Shown: positions 16,647 to 25,439 of the stretch, in pieces
How positions within the stretch are numbered: position 1 is the stretch's first letter
How the letters are laid out: every line of letters starts with the position of its first letter
Translations under genes and position numbers: made by a program
Notes under the pieces: model-generated
The model's input: only the letters and a program-made list of their open reading frames with translations
Told to the model about the DNA's origin: nothing
Databases searched by the model: none
Source of the DNA: Bacillota bacterium
GTDB taxonomy: Bacteria; Bacillota; Clostridia; Lachnospirales; Lachnospiraceae
Length of the DNA: 64,000 nucleotides
NCBI GenBank assembly: GCA_023421505.1
Contig: JAEZTJ010000081.1
Coordinates: 1-64,000 of the forward strand
Direction: 5' to 3'

Positions 16647-17107
16647 TGAAAAAGTTTCAGTATAAGATGGAGAGTGTACTTCAAATTAAGTTCAAGCTGG
16701 AGGATCAGATGAAAATTGCCTACGGCAATGCCAGAATGCGGCTTAATGAAGAAGAGGCTAAATTAGAGGACCTTATCAAACAGAGTGAATCCTACGAAGA
16801 TGAATTGAGACAGCTGTGGTGTAATAGGCTGGATTTATTAAAAATAAGACAATGCGAGCAGGCGATAGAGGTAATGAAGCTGAATATCAAACAGCAGACA
16901 ACGGTAGTAAAAAATGCAGCACATCGACTGGAAGTAGCGCGGATACGCTTAAATGACGCAGTTGTTGAAAGAAAGACGCAGGAGAAGCTTAAAGAAAAGG
17001 CATTTGAGGATTACTTACTGGAATTTGATTCTGAGGAACGCAAGGAAATTGATGAACTCAACAGTTTTAATTACAGCAATCCGGCGTTCTACGAGGAGGA
17101 GAATTAA
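16646..17107 (+). CDS. fliJ: flagellar export chaperone/stalk FliJ
   Basis: A 153-residue, almost entirely helical protein with a long antiparallel coiled coil (MKKFQYKMESVLQIKFKLEDQ at the start, typical of FliJ). FliJ sits in the FliI hexamer like the gamma stalk of F1 and links it to FlhA. TAATG overlaps on both sides (with fliI and with the next gene) show tight translational coupling. Confidence 0.9.
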   Translation: MKKFQYKMESVLQIKFKLEDQMKIAYGNARMRLNEEEAKLEDLIKQSESYEDELRQLWCNRLDLLKIRQCEQAIEVMKLNIKQQTTVVKNAAHRLEVARIRLNDAVVERKTQEKLKEKAFEDYLLEFDSEERKEIDELNSFNYSNPAFYEEEN

Positions 17108-17889
17108 TGGCAAAAAAGGAAAAATCAGGCAGCAAAGACAAGGAAAAGAAGGAAGGGAATAAGCTTCTGACAATCCTAATTGTAATCCTGATTGTTGTTA
17201 TATGGCTGGTGTTCTTTGGTGCATTAATTAAACTGGATATCGGCGGTTTTGGATCGGGCGTTTTGCAGCCGATTTTAAAGGACATCCCAATTATAAATCA
17301 AATATTACCGGAGACCTCTGACTCTAGCAAGGTAAAAACAGAGGTGGATGCCAATAATGAATATAAATCAATTTCAGAGGCAGTCGCTAAGATTAAGGAA
17401 CTTGAGCAAACGATTGAAGAAATGACTGCATCCGATACAGACAGCAGTACCACAATCGCTGATCTTCAGTCGGAGATTGAAAGACTCAAGGAGTTCGAAG
17501 AAAAGCAAAAGTCTTTTGAAGAAAAAGTAGCAGAATTTGATAAAAATGTAGTATTTGCTGATGCGGCTCCGGACATTGAGGAGTATAAAAAGTATTATGA
17601 AGCAATGGATCCCGCTAATGCTGAAAAAATATATCAGCAGGTGATAGAACAGTTGCAATATTCTGATGCCACGAAAGAGAAGGCGGATATATATAAAAAT
17701 ATGGATCCTGAGGCTGCAGCTGCAGTTTTTGAAACAATGACAGCGGATATAGAGAATGTAGCAAAAATTCTTCTATGTATGAAATCAAAGGAAAGTGCTG
17801 CAATCATAGCTGAGATGGATCCGGTTGTAGCAGCTAAAATTACGAAAAAAATGCTGGATATGGATGCTGAAAAGCTGGCAGAGGATTGA
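17107..17889 (+). CDS. MotE/YlxF-like flagellar protein with MgtE-N-like domain
   Basis: A 260-residue protein in the position of Bacillus ylxF. A Lys-rich cytoplasmic head is followed by one membrane segment (residues 19-45, LLTILIVILIVVIWLVFFGAL), a coiled coil (about 80-145) and a C-terminal helical repeat domain like MgtE-N (YKNMDPEAAAAVFETM; CMKSKESAAIIAEMDPVVAAKI). MotE of other bacteria is a chaperone for MotB stator assembly, so a stator or export role is likely but unproved here. It overlaps fliJ by one base. Confidence 0.8.
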   Translation: MAKKEKSGSKDKEKKEGNKLLTILIVILIVVIWLVFFGALIKLDIGGFGSGVLQPILKDIPIINQILPETSDSSKVKTEVDANNEYKSISEAVAKIKELEQTIEEMTASDTDSSTTIADLQSEIERLKEFEEKQKSFEEKVAEFDKNVVFADAAPDIEEYKKYYEAMDPANAEKIYQQVIEQLQYSDATKEKADIYKNMDPEAAAAVFETMTADIENVAKILLCMKSKESAAIIAEMDPVVAAKITKKMLDMDAEKLAED

Positions 17890-17898
17890 TTGCGCTTT

Positions 17899-17915
17899 AA
17901 GTGTAAAGTACACTT
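17899..17915 (+). other. perfect 7-bp hairpin after the motE-like gene
   Basis: AAGTGTA and TACACTT flank a 3-base loop, followed by TTGGG only. It is too weak a T-run for a confident terminator; an attenuating or stabilising stem before fliK is possible. Confidence 0.45.
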
Positions 17916-18034
17916 TTGGGTGACATATACAATTCAAACAGCATAAATATTTAATTGATTATAAAGAGCTTTTTGCTTTTTGTAATATATATCAAATCAG
18001 GCTTATAAAAGCCAAGAAGAAAGGAGGAAACCCT

Positions 18035-19525
18035 ATGATGACACAAAACATGAAGGTACAGGTTCGCAGCTTATTCACTGGAACTTCCACGAATGATTCA
18101 GTGAAAGGAAAAAAAGCAGGCAATGATTTTGAGCTATTTATCAACAGTAGCTTAAGATCAGAACAAACTGGAAGCACAAAAGTAACAGCTGACAGAAAAG
18201 AGACAGTGAAGAAAAATTCTGTAGCAGATAATGCAGCTGAAGACAGCTCTGCAAGTACGAAAACTCAGACAGATAAAGCGCAAAACAGTTCAAAGAGTGA
18301 GACCTTGGGAGCAGTAGATAAAACCTCTGATATCTATAAGGAGGATAAGGTGAATGACAGCGTGGCAGATATTGATACTTCATCAGAAGAGGAGCTTACT
18401 GCTAAGGATGAGATAATTACGCAGATTAATGCCTTATTACAATCAATTCAGGAAGTTGTCATGAAGGTATTAAATCTGACCTCGGAAGAGCTTAATCAAA
18501 TGCTTGAAGAGCAGGGTTTAAGTTTGACTGATTTACTTGAGACACAGAATTTGCAGCAGTTCATACTGACTAGTAATGGGCAAAACAGTATCTTGGCTAC
18601 ATTAACGAACGAGAAGCTGGCAAATGACATGAATAAGCTTTTACAGACGGTTGATCAGCTTAAGACGGATAGTAATATTGGATTATCAGCTGATCAGATA
18701 AAATCAATGTTAGCTGAGATGAAACAGTTAACTGAAACTGCTTCGCATGCAGTAAATGCCGAAATTATAACTGATTTTATTACAAATCAGAATAAGGAAG
18801 CTATTATAAAACCGGAAGCTGTAGATACCGTTCAAAAGAAGGATGATGCTGTAATACAAGATAATATCAAGTCAGCAACAGAGAATACTGGTAAATTTGA
18901 GCAGGAAGCTCTTATGTCAACTGAAGAGAAGCAAAGTGATGCGAAGCCGAGCGCAGACCGGGATGGGGAACAAAGCTATAATACTTCTGAGAAATATCAA
19001 ACTTTTATTGAAAATCTTGCTAAGACAGCTCAGAATGCACAGTTAAACAGCTCAGAGGATGTGGCTAAGCTAACGAAGCTTCGTGAAATAGCAACTCAGA
19101 TTATTGAGCGGATCAAAGTATCGGTTACAGCTGATAAAACTTCCATGGAACTGCAATTAAATCCAGAGAATCTAGGTAAGGTAAATCTCACTGTACAGAC
19201 TAAGAACGGCGTAATGACCGCACATTTTGTAGTACAAAACGAAATCAGTAAAGAAGCAATTGAAAGTCAGATACATACACTGCGGGAAACCTTAGATGAA
19301 CAAGGCATAAAGGTTAATGCGATTGAAGTAACGGTATCTGCCAACGCCTTTGAGCAAGGGGATAGAAAAGATACAGATAATCAGCCGGAAGCGCAGAAAA
19401 ATAGTAATAACGGAAGACAGATATCCTTAGAGGAAGCACTGTCGATGTCAGAAACAACTGAGGAAGATGCTAGTAGAAGTGATGTAACCGGTATGAGAGG
19501 AAGCTTAGTAGACTACACAGCATAA
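18035..19525 (+). CDS. fliK: flagellar hook-length control protein FliK
   Basis: A 496-residue FliK. The N-terminal two-thirds is a low-complexity Ser/Thr/Lys/Glu-rich ruler region with a helical stretch. The conserved C-terminal switch domain lies at roughly residues 365-440 (MELQLNPENLGKVNLTVQTK, then HFVVQNEISKEAIESQIHTL). FliK measures hook length while being exported and switches FlhB specificity to filament substrates. GGAGG precedes the ATGATG start. Its position between the motE-like gene and flgD is the conserved one. Confidence 0.9.
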   Translation: MMTQNMKVQVRSLFTGTSTNDSVKGKKAGNDFELFINSSLRSEQTGSTKVTADRKETVKKNSVADNAAEDSSASTKTQTDKAQNSSKSETLGAVDKTSDIYKEDKVNDSVADIDTSSEEELTAKDEIITQINALLQSIQEVVMKVLNLTSEELNQMLEEQGLSLTDLLETQNLQQFILTSNGQNSILATLTNEKLANDMNKLLQTVDQLKTDSNIGLSADQIKSMLAEMKQLTETASHAVNAEIITDFITNQNKEAIIKPEAVDTVQKKDDAVIQDNIKSATENTGKFEQEALMSTEEKQSDAKPSADRDGEQSYNTSEKYQTFIENLAKTAQNAQLNSSEDVAKLTKLREIATQIIERIKVSVTADKTSMELQLNPENLGKVNLTVQTKNGVMTAHFVVQNEISKEAIESQIHTLRETLDEQGIKVNAIEVTVSANAFEQGDRKDTDNQPEAQKNSNNGRQISLEEALSMSETTEEDASRSDVTGMRGSLVDYTA

Positions 19526-19534
19526 TACGATGAA

Positions 19535-19697
19535 GTAATTTCGAAACTGTAACATTTTATTGTATGCATAATAGATACAATACTGCAGTTGATGGTTCTT
19601 AATTGTCTAGCAGTATAATTAGTTAATTGTAACAATATGGTTTTGTTGATCGTTTACACAATACTTGTTGCTTATTAGCTTCGCAAACACCTAAAAT
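19535..19697 (+). repeat. dispersed nested-palindrome element, copy 1 (full length)
   Basis: The fliK-flgD gap matches the element at 50038-50207 end to end. Left end GTAATTTCGAAACT corresponds to GTAATTGCGAAACT. Inner arm ATTGTATGCATAATAGATAC (19559-19578) corresponds to ATTGTATACACATTAGATAC. ACACAATACTT (about 19656) corresponds to ATACAATACTT. Right end AGCTTCGCAAACACCTAA corresponds to AGTTTCGCAAATGCCTAA. The spacing is nearly the same. The arms are diverged, so this is an old copy. Confidence 0.7.
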
Positions 19698-19723
19698 AAC
19701 ATATTGTAAGAAAGGAGAAAAAC

Positions 19724-20602
19724 ATGAGTGATTTAATACAGCCTGTAAAGGATGGAAAAATTCAAGCTCCAGCCTCATCTTCTACAAAGGATAGTGAAAA
19801 AGCCGGTAATAAGCTGGGAAAGGATTCCTTTCTAAAACTGCTGGTTACGCAGATGCAGTATCAGGATCCGTTAAATCCAAGCTCTAATACGGAGTATGTT
19901 GCCCAGCTTGCTACCTACTCACAATTAGAGGAGTTGCAAAATATTGGTGTTGCTTCGTCAAATTCACAAGCCTTTGGTATGGTCGGTAAAAATGTTATCA
20001 TTAAGACAACAAATGCTACCGGAAATCCTACCTACATTGATGGTAAGGTTGATTTTGTAAACCTTGCAGGCGGGAAAGCACAGCTGTCTGTAAATGGAAA
20101 GCTATATTCTATAGATATGTTAGATAGTGTAATTGATGATACTTACCTTATTGAACAGGGACTTCCCAAGGTGCTCAAGGAAACTGAGCTAAAATATGAT
20201 GCGGATAATCCCAAGAACCAAACGGTAGAGATTAATTATGGTTCAGGTAAGACGATCGCGAATGATGTAGCAATCATAATAGATGGTAATGTAATTGATA
20301 AAAAATTGGTATCAGTAAAGGATGGCAAGGTGACCATCGATAAAACAGCATTTTCAAATCTGAAAAATGGAACTTATAAAATATCAGTAGCGTTTAATGA
20401 TCCACTTCTTACCACAGTAAATGATAAAGTAACACTAATAGTTACAAATTCTGAAGTAACAGAAACAGCTGCAACAAATACAGCATCAAACAATACAGGT
20501 TCAGCAGATACAGCTACCTCAAATACAGGAACAACAAATACAGAAACTACAAATAAAAGCAGCAGTACTGGTACAGGCAGCGGTGAAAGTACTAAGGCCT
20601 AA
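19724..20602 (+). CDS. flgD: flagellar hook assembly scaffold FlgD
   Basis: A 292-residue hook cap protein. The N-terminal FlgD motif DSFLKLLVTQMQYQDPLNP lies at residues 36-54, followed by SSNTEYVAQLATYSQLEEL. The centre contains the FlgD Tudor-like/FnIII-like domains (GKDVIIK-type start GKNVIIKTT). The last 50 residues are a Thr/Ser/Asn/Ala-rich tail not needed by the family, probably a flexible extension. AAAGGAG lies before the ATG. Confidence 0.93.
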   Translation: MSDLIQPVKDGKIQAPASSSTKDSEKAGNKLGKDSFLKLLVTQMQYQDPLNPSSNTEYVAQLATYSQLEELQNIGVASSNSQAFGMVGKNVIIKTTNATGNPTYIDGKVDFVNLAGGKAQLSVNGKLYSIDMLDSVIDDTYLIEQGLPKVLKETELKYDADNPKNQTVEINYGSGKTIANDVAIIIDGNVIDKKLVSVKDGKVTIDKTAFSNLKNGTYKISVAFNDPLLTTVNDKVTLIVTNSEVTETAATNTASNNTGSADTATSNTGTTNTETTNKSSSTGTGSGESTKA

Positions 20603-20626
20603 GTATTAGTAAGAATGGAGGCTATT

Positions 20627-21025
20627 ATGAAGATACCCATAAATCAATTCCCCTCCATAGAGCAGATGACTCAGCAGTTGAATAATAATAAAAGCAGTAC
20701 TGCTGGAGTAAATAAGCAGCTATCAAGCACTCCTTTCAGTGAGATTCTGAAAAGCAAGCAGAATGTCAGTGATGTCTGTGAGTTAAAGTTTTCCAAGCAT
20801 GCAAATGAAAGACTGGCGAGCCGTAATATTGATTTAACGGATGAGCAGCTGGAGCGACTGGAAATCGGTGCGAAGAAAGCAGAAGAAAAGGGAATTAATG
20901 AATCACTGGTAATGGTAGATAATCTTGCATTTATCGTAAGTATTAAAAACAATACGGTAATTACGGCAGTAAATGATGGTGAAGATAAGATATTTACCAA
21001 TATCGACGGGGCAGTAATCATGTAA
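20627..21025 (+). CDS. TIGR02530-type flagellar operon protein
   Basis: A 132-residue protein of the family found between flgD and flgE in many Firmicutes flagellar operons. The diagnostic core is LKFSKHANERLASRNIDLTDEQLERLE, followed by ALIVSIKNNTVITAV-like strands. No enzymatic role is known. I chose ATG 20627, which has TGGAGG 5 bases upstream; an ATG at 20615 overlaps that site. By position it may assist hook assembly. Confidence 0.88.
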   Translation: MKIPINQFPSIEQMTQQLNNNKSSTAGVNKQLSSTPFSEILKSKQNVSDVCELKFSKHANERLASRNIDLTDEQLERLEIGAKKAEEKGINESLVMVDNLAFIVSIKNNTVITAVNDGEDKIFTNIDGAVIM

Positions 21026-21113
21026 AAAGCTGGACCTTACGGAGGCTTTCGTATCCATGAATGACAGATTGGATACAGAATGATTAAAGCAGAAAAATGG
21101 AGGTCATATAACT

Positions 21114-22577
21114 ATGATGAGATCATTATTTTCTGGTGTTTCAGGTATAAAAGTACACCAGACAAAGATGGATGTAATTGGTAACAACATTTCAAATGTT
21201 AGTACGATTGGATTTAAAGCGAGTAATGTAACCTTTTCCGATATTTTTTATCAGACAACGCAGGCTGCTTCCGGGCCGAATGCCAATACCGGAATGGCTG
21301 GACGTAATGCGATGCAGATTGGTTTGGGTGCTAATCTGGCTTCAATAACTTCAACAATAACAAAAAGCGGCCCTTCTCAAAGAACAGACAATCCTTTTGA
21401 TGTTATGATTGAGGGAGACACCTTCTTTATTGTAAATAGCGGTGGTGCGAATTATTTTACCAAGGCTGGCTCCTTTAATGTTGATGCCAGAGGTACGCTG
21501 TGTACGGCCTTCGGTGCTTCGGTGATGGGCTGGCAGGTGGACCCGAATGATCCGAACAGAACAGTAGCGGATGCGGTATCGCCCTTAGAGATCATGAAGC
21601 CTGAGAATATGTATGCTGACCCGGCAGCTACCTCCAATGTATACATATCCGGTAATATAGACAATAAGGATACCCAGATTGCCAGTGAGACTGGTAAGGT
21701 TGTCAACATATCCTTCTTCGATAAGATGGGTCACAGCTATACGGCTGATTTAAAAGTAATGCAGACCAAGGAAGCTACCAATGAATATACTGTTAAGATA
21801 ACCGATATCAAGGATGAGGATGGACAATCCATATTTGTTTCAAAAGGTGAGCCTGATCCTGATACGGGTGCAATAGAATATTCAAGTTCCTCGATTACCA
21901 CCTTCAACTTCGGAGGCGCTGATTTTAATGTTAGTGATGTTTCACCGGAGGATGGAAAATTTACAATTGATGGTGATGGTCCGTTGTTAAAATTTAATGG
22001 TGCTACCGGTAAATTTGTAAGTGTTGGTGGTGAATCCTCAGAGGAGGGCAGTAAAAGCTTAGTTCTTCAAATTGGGGCATCAGCCGGTGACGGAGAAAAC
22101 AAATTTTCAGATATTGATATTGATTTTTCCTCTATTACTATGTATTCCACTAGCGGTTCCTCTGCCTTAGAGGCCACCAGGGGAAGCTTAGCTGGTATCG
22201 GAGCAGGTAAAAAGGTTGGTAATATGACGGGAATGAGTATTGATGCAGCAGGTAAGATCTTTGGAAAATATGATAATGGCGATAGCAGATTATTAGGGCA
22301 AATTGCAGTTGCTAGCTTTGCTAATCCGGCAGGTCTTGAAGCAGTTGGTAACAGTATGTTTGCGGCTACACAAAATTCAGGCGATTTTGATGGTATAGGG
22401 CAGGATCCTACGCTCGGAGGCGGCGCTTTATCAACAGGTGTTGTAGAAATGTCAAATGTTGATTTATCGCAGCAGTTTACGGACATGATTACGACGCAGA
22501 GAGGCTTCCAGGCAAACTCAAGAATAATAACGACATCTGATACCATGTTAGAGGAACTGATTAATCTGAAGAGATAA
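21114..22577 (+). CDS. flgE: flagellar hook protein FlgE
   Basis: A 487-residue hook subunit. The N-terminal axial motif (GNNISNVSTIGFKASNVTF) is at residues 24-42. The insert domains have a Gly/Ser-rich composition. The C-terminal D0 helix is NVDLSQQFTDMITTQRGFQ and ends ELINLKR. It is exported and polymerised under the FlgD cap to form the universal joint. GGAGGT is upstream of a double ATG, either of which could start translation. Confidence 0.96.
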   Translation: MMRSLFSGVSGIKVHQTKMDVIGNNISNVSTIGFKASNVTFSDIFYQTTQAASGPNANTGMAGRNAMQIGLGANLASITSTITKSGPSQRTDNPFDVMIEGDTFFIVNSGGANYFTKAGSFNVDARGTLCTAFGASVMGWQVDPNDPNRTVADAVSPLEIMKPENMYADPAATSNVYISGNIDNKDTQIASETGKVVNISFFDKMGHSYTADLKVMQTKEATNEYTVKITDIKDEDGQSIFVSKGEPDPDTGAIEYSSSSITTFNFGGADFNVSDVSPEDGKFTIDGDGPLLKFNGATGKFVSVGGESSEEGSKSLVLQIGASAGDGENKFSDIDIDFSSITMYSTSGSSALEATRGSLAGIGAGKKVGNMTGMSIDAAGKIFGKYDNGDSRLLGQIAVASFANPAGLEAVGNSMFAATQNSGDFDGIGQDPTLGGGALSTGVVEMSNVDLSQQFTDMITTQRGFQANSRIITTSDTMLEELINLKR

Positions 22578-22620
22578 CATAGGGCTGATGTATGAATAGA
22601 TTTGCCATATATCAGTGATG

Positions 22621-22653
22621 ATGGGTGGCAAAATTAACTGCCACCCATTTATA
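22621..22653 (+). terminator. strong hairpin after flgE, possible partial terminator
   Basis: ATGGGTGGCA (22621-22630) pairs perfectly with TGCCACCCAT (22639-22648) around an 8-base loop, followed by TTTAT. The stem is strong but the T-run short, suggesting partial termination or mRNA end protection that could favour hook-gene expression over downstream genes. Confidence 0.6.
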
Positions 22654-22754
22654 TCGGTTAATTAATCTGACTGATTAAGAATGCTGTATTGTTTCAATTC
22701 ACAATAACGGTATGAACTAAGTGTTAATCGTTAAATTACGCAGAAATGAGGTTA

Positions 22755-22822
22755 GGTTGAAAAGAAGTACATTTTTCAACCGGTAAATTTGTTTGCTGTC
22801 CAAATTCGCGGATTTTGGCGGC
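22755..22822 (+). promoter_or_regulatory. structured leader of flbD: two hairpins, the second shared with 41835-41878
   Basis: Hairpin 1 is GGTTGAAAA (22755-22763) / TTTTCAACC (22773-22781), perfect. Hairpin 2 runs from about 22794 to 22822. TGCTG pairs with CGGCA, then one bulged T; CCAAATTC pairs with GATTTTGG across a GCG loop with a single T-T mismatch. The ribosome-binding site GGGAGG follows directly. The same hairpin, with a compensated base change, precedes the gene at 41887. Confidence 0.75.
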
Positions 22823-22835
22823 AGGGAGGGTTAAT

Positions 22836-23027
22836 ATGATCGAAGTTACCAGATTAAATGATAAAAAATTAATTATTAATGCTGAAATGATAGAGAAAAT
22901 TGAAGAGGCACCTGATACGATAATCACTTTGTCATCTGGGAATAAATTAGTAGTAAAAGAAAGTGGACAAGAGGTGAAAAATCTTGTAATATTATACAAA
23001 AAAGAGATATTTAGTCGAGAGCTGTAA
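22836..23027 (+). CDS. flbD: FlbD/SwrD family flagellar protein
   Basis: A 63-residue FlbD-type protein (MIEVTRLNDKKLIINAEMIE, then TIITLSSGNKLVVKES), the homologue of Bacillus SwrD (YlzI), which raises flagellar motor power through an unknown contact with the stator. The ATG at 22836 has GGGAGG 7 bases upstream; the longer frame from 22815 would begin inside the leader hairpin. It is followed by motA and motB, which fits a stator-related function. The structured leader suggests translational control. Confidence 0.9.
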   Translation: MIEVTRLNDKKLIINAEMIEKIEEAPDTIITLSSGNKLVVKESGQEVKNLVILYKKEIFSREL

Positions 23028-23078
23028 AATACAGAAATATATTTTATGATAAAATATTAAAGATAGAAGGTGACTTTT

Positions 23079-23882
23079 TTGGACATAGCATCTATTTTGG
23101 GAATGGTTTTTTGCTTTATAATTGTTATCGCAGGAATTTTGTGGGGTAGGACGAATTTTAATGTATTATGGAATTTTTATGATCCATCATCTATAATGAT
23201 TACCTTTGGAGGAGCATTATGCTGTGTTCTTGCTATGTCACGCAGCTTGGGCGGTTTTGTCAATAATCTGAAAAGTTTTGCGCTTATTTTAAAGCAGTAC
23301 CCCTCCAACGAAGAGGAGACGATTAAGACAATTATTGATTTATCCAATATAGCCAGAAAGGAAGGACTGTTAGCCCTTGAGGAAGCCGCCAATGGTATCG
23401 ATGATGAGTTTCTTAAAAAGGGAGTGCTATTAATCGTTGATGGTACAGATCCTGAATTGGTACGAAATATTTTAGAGACAGAGTTAAATTGTATTGAAGC
23501 AAGACATTCCAGTACCGTAGGCTTTTGGGATTCAATGGCAGCCATGGGACCTGCCTGGGGTATGATCGGAACCCTGATTGGTTTGATTAATATGTTAAAA
23601 GAGATGGGCGATGATATCAGTTCCGTTGGACCTAATATGGCAGTAGCTTTGGTTACAACCTTCTATGGTGCTATGCTGGCTAACTGGATCTGTATTCCGA
23701 TTGTAACTAAATTGAAAGCAAATAATTCACAGGAAATTATGGTTAAAGAAGTCATGGTAGAAGGACTTTTATCAATTCAAGCTGGAGAGAACCCGAGAGT
23801 TATTGAAGAAAAGCTTAAATCCTTCTTATCTCCTGCACGTAGAACTGCGATGAAGGAAGAAGGCGGTGGTGATATTGGCTAG
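23079..23882 (+). CDS. motA: flagellar motor stator protein MotA
   Basis: A 267-residue stator channel protein with four membrane segments. The motif GPAWGMIGTLIGLINMLKEM and the charged cytoplasmic loop between segments 2 and 3, which contacts FliG, are present. I place the start at TTG 23079 (MDIASILGM), with GAAGGTGA 5 bases upstream; a GTG at 23070 lies inside that site. Its stop overlaps the motB start by 8 bases. Confidence 0.95.
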   Translation: MDIASILGMVFCFIIVIAGILWGRTNFNVLWNFYDPSSIMITFGGALCCVLAMSRSLGGFVNNLKSFALILKQYPSNEEETIKTIIDLSNIARKEGLLALEEAANGIDDEFLKKGVLLIVDGTDPELVRNILETELNCIEARHSSTVGFWDSMAAMGPAWGMIGTLIGLINMLKEMGDDISSVGPNMAVALVTTFYGAMLANWICIPIVTKLKANNSQEIMVKEVMVEGLLSIQAGENPRVIEEKLKSFLSPARRTAMKEEGGGDIG

Positions 23883-24822
23883 GAAGAAGCAGGAAGCTGC
23901 ACCGTCAGGTGGTAATGCTCCGTGGTTAAATACCTTTGCTGATTTAATGAATTTACTACTTTGCTTTTTCGTGTTGCTATTTGCTTTTTCTGATGTTAAT
24001 CAAGAAAAATTTGAAGAAGTGATTAAATCGCTATCCAGTTCAATTGGGGTCTTAGAAGGAGGAGGAGGTTCCTCTATCAAAGAGGGAGAATTGATAGCTT
24101 CGGGAATGGAACAAATGAGTATGCTGGATACGTATATGGACACAGTAAGTCAATCCAATATTACATCTGCTATAAATAAAGATGGAAAGGCGAATACTAA
24201 CGAGCCGATTAATAGCGAAGCAGGGAATGCGGGAACGCAGGTTAAACAAAATCCCAAGGAATTTCAAGGGTCAGCTTCTACAGATATTTCTGTTGATCAT
24301 AAAGAAGTAGATATCGATGAAGCAGTTGATAAGCTGAATGAAGCAATGGCTAATTCAAATGAAGATATCTATGATAAGGTATCTGATTTAACCGAAAAAT
24401 ATAATTTAGGGAATGATGCAGAACTAAGTATTGCTAATAATAATAAATACGTATTGATTACCTTAAATGGCTCTGTTTTATTTGATTCTGGTGAAGCTTC
24501 TATTAAAGAAACAGCACAACCTATTCTAAACAAAATTGGTAATATTCTTGCCAATTTTGAAGGCTATCAATTTGAAATTATTGGTCATACAGACAATGTT
24601 CCAATCACCGATTCAAAGTATAGGAATAATAACTGGCTTTCTAATGCAAGAGCTCTTAATGCAGCAGAGTACTTAATATCTAAACGCGGAATTGATCCTG
24701 CTTCATTAAAGTGTTCCGGGCGCGGTGAATATGAACCGATCAGTAGTAATGCTACTGCGGAGGGACGGGCAAAGAACAGAAGGATAGAAATAAAGATATA
24801 CAATGAGTTTGAAACGGAATGA
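23875..24822 (+). CDS. motB: flagellar motor stator protein MotB
   Basis: A 315-residue stator protein. The single membrane segment (NTFADLMNLLLCFFVLLFAFSDV, about residues 18-40) carries the proton-accepting aspartate in FADLM. A linker with plug-like helices follows, then an OmpA-like peptidoglycan-binding domain (GEASIKETAQPILNKI; IIGHTDNVPI; NNWLSNARA; GRGEYEPI; AKNRRIEIKI). The start is uncertain: TTG 23875 gives the usual MARKK opening, while GTGs at 23866 and 23869 are alternatives. Confidence 0.93.
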   Translation: MARKKQEAAPSGGNAPWLNTFADLMNLLLCFFVLLFAFSDVNQEKFEEVIKSLSSSIGVLEGGGGSSIKEGELIASGMEQMSMLDTYMDTVSQSNITSAINKDGKANTNEPINSEAGNAGTQVKQNPKEFQGSASTDISVDHKEVDIDEAVDKLNEAMANSNEDIYDKVSDLTEKYNLGNDAELSIANNNKYVLITLNGSVLFDSGEASIKETAQPILNKIGNILANFEGYQFEIIGHTDNVPITDSKYRNNNWLSNARALNAAEYLISKRGIDPASLKCSGRGEYEPISSNATAEGRAKNRRIEIKIYNEFETE

Positions 24823-24864
24823 AATACATAAAGCATGAAATATACTGAGGGAGGCCTTCTGTAG

Positions 24865-25374
24865 ATGAAGAAGAATATATTAACAATTATTATTATGGCT
24901 ATTGCACTAGTAAATACTGTTTTAACTGCCTTGTTAATATTTACTATTGTACCTTCTGCGAATAGAACAAATAAACTGGTCGATAAAGTTGCAGCGATAG
25001 TTGATTTAGAACTAGAATCAGTCAAAGAGGAGGATCAATTAAGCGTTGCTGATATTGTAGGCTTTGAAATTGACGAAAAGCTGACGATTAATCTTGTAAG
25101 TACGGATGAAGAGCTTCACTATGCGCAATTAAAGGTATCCTTATCGATGAACAGTAAGGACAAGGATTTTGAGGACTTAAATCCAAAAGTACAGGAGAAT
25201 GTGAATGCTATTAAAGAGATAGTTACAGATGTTTTCTCCAAATACACTTTAGAACAGGCACAGAAAAAAGAGAACAAGGATGCAATAAAAAAAGAGGTAC
25301 TTGCGCAGATACAGGATTATTTTCATTCGGATTTCATTATTGCCGTATCGTTTGGAAATTTGTTACTGCAATAA
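24865..25374 (+). CDS. fliL: flagellar basal body-associated protein FliL
   Basis: A 169-residue single-pass protein with a membrane segment at residues 4-27 and a periplasmic-type C-terminal domain (YAQLKVSLSMNSKD; VQENVNAIKEIVTDVFSKYT; LAQIQDYFHSDFIIAVSFGNLLLQ). FliL forms rings around the stator and supports its engagement. GGGAGG is upstream of the ATG. Confidence 0.88.
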   Translation: MKKNILTIIIMAIALVNTVLTALLIFTIVPSANRTNKLVDKVAAIVDLELESVKEEDQLSVADIVGFEIDEKLTINLVSTDEELHYAQLKVSLSMNSKDKDFEDLNPKVQENVNAIKEIVTDVFSKYTLEQAQKKENKDAIKKEVLAQIQDYFHSDFIIAVSFGNLLLQ

Positions 25375-25439
25375 GAAATATGATGATTTTATTCCTTTAA
25401 TGTGGTATTATGTAACTAGTAAATCAGGAGGTAATGACA

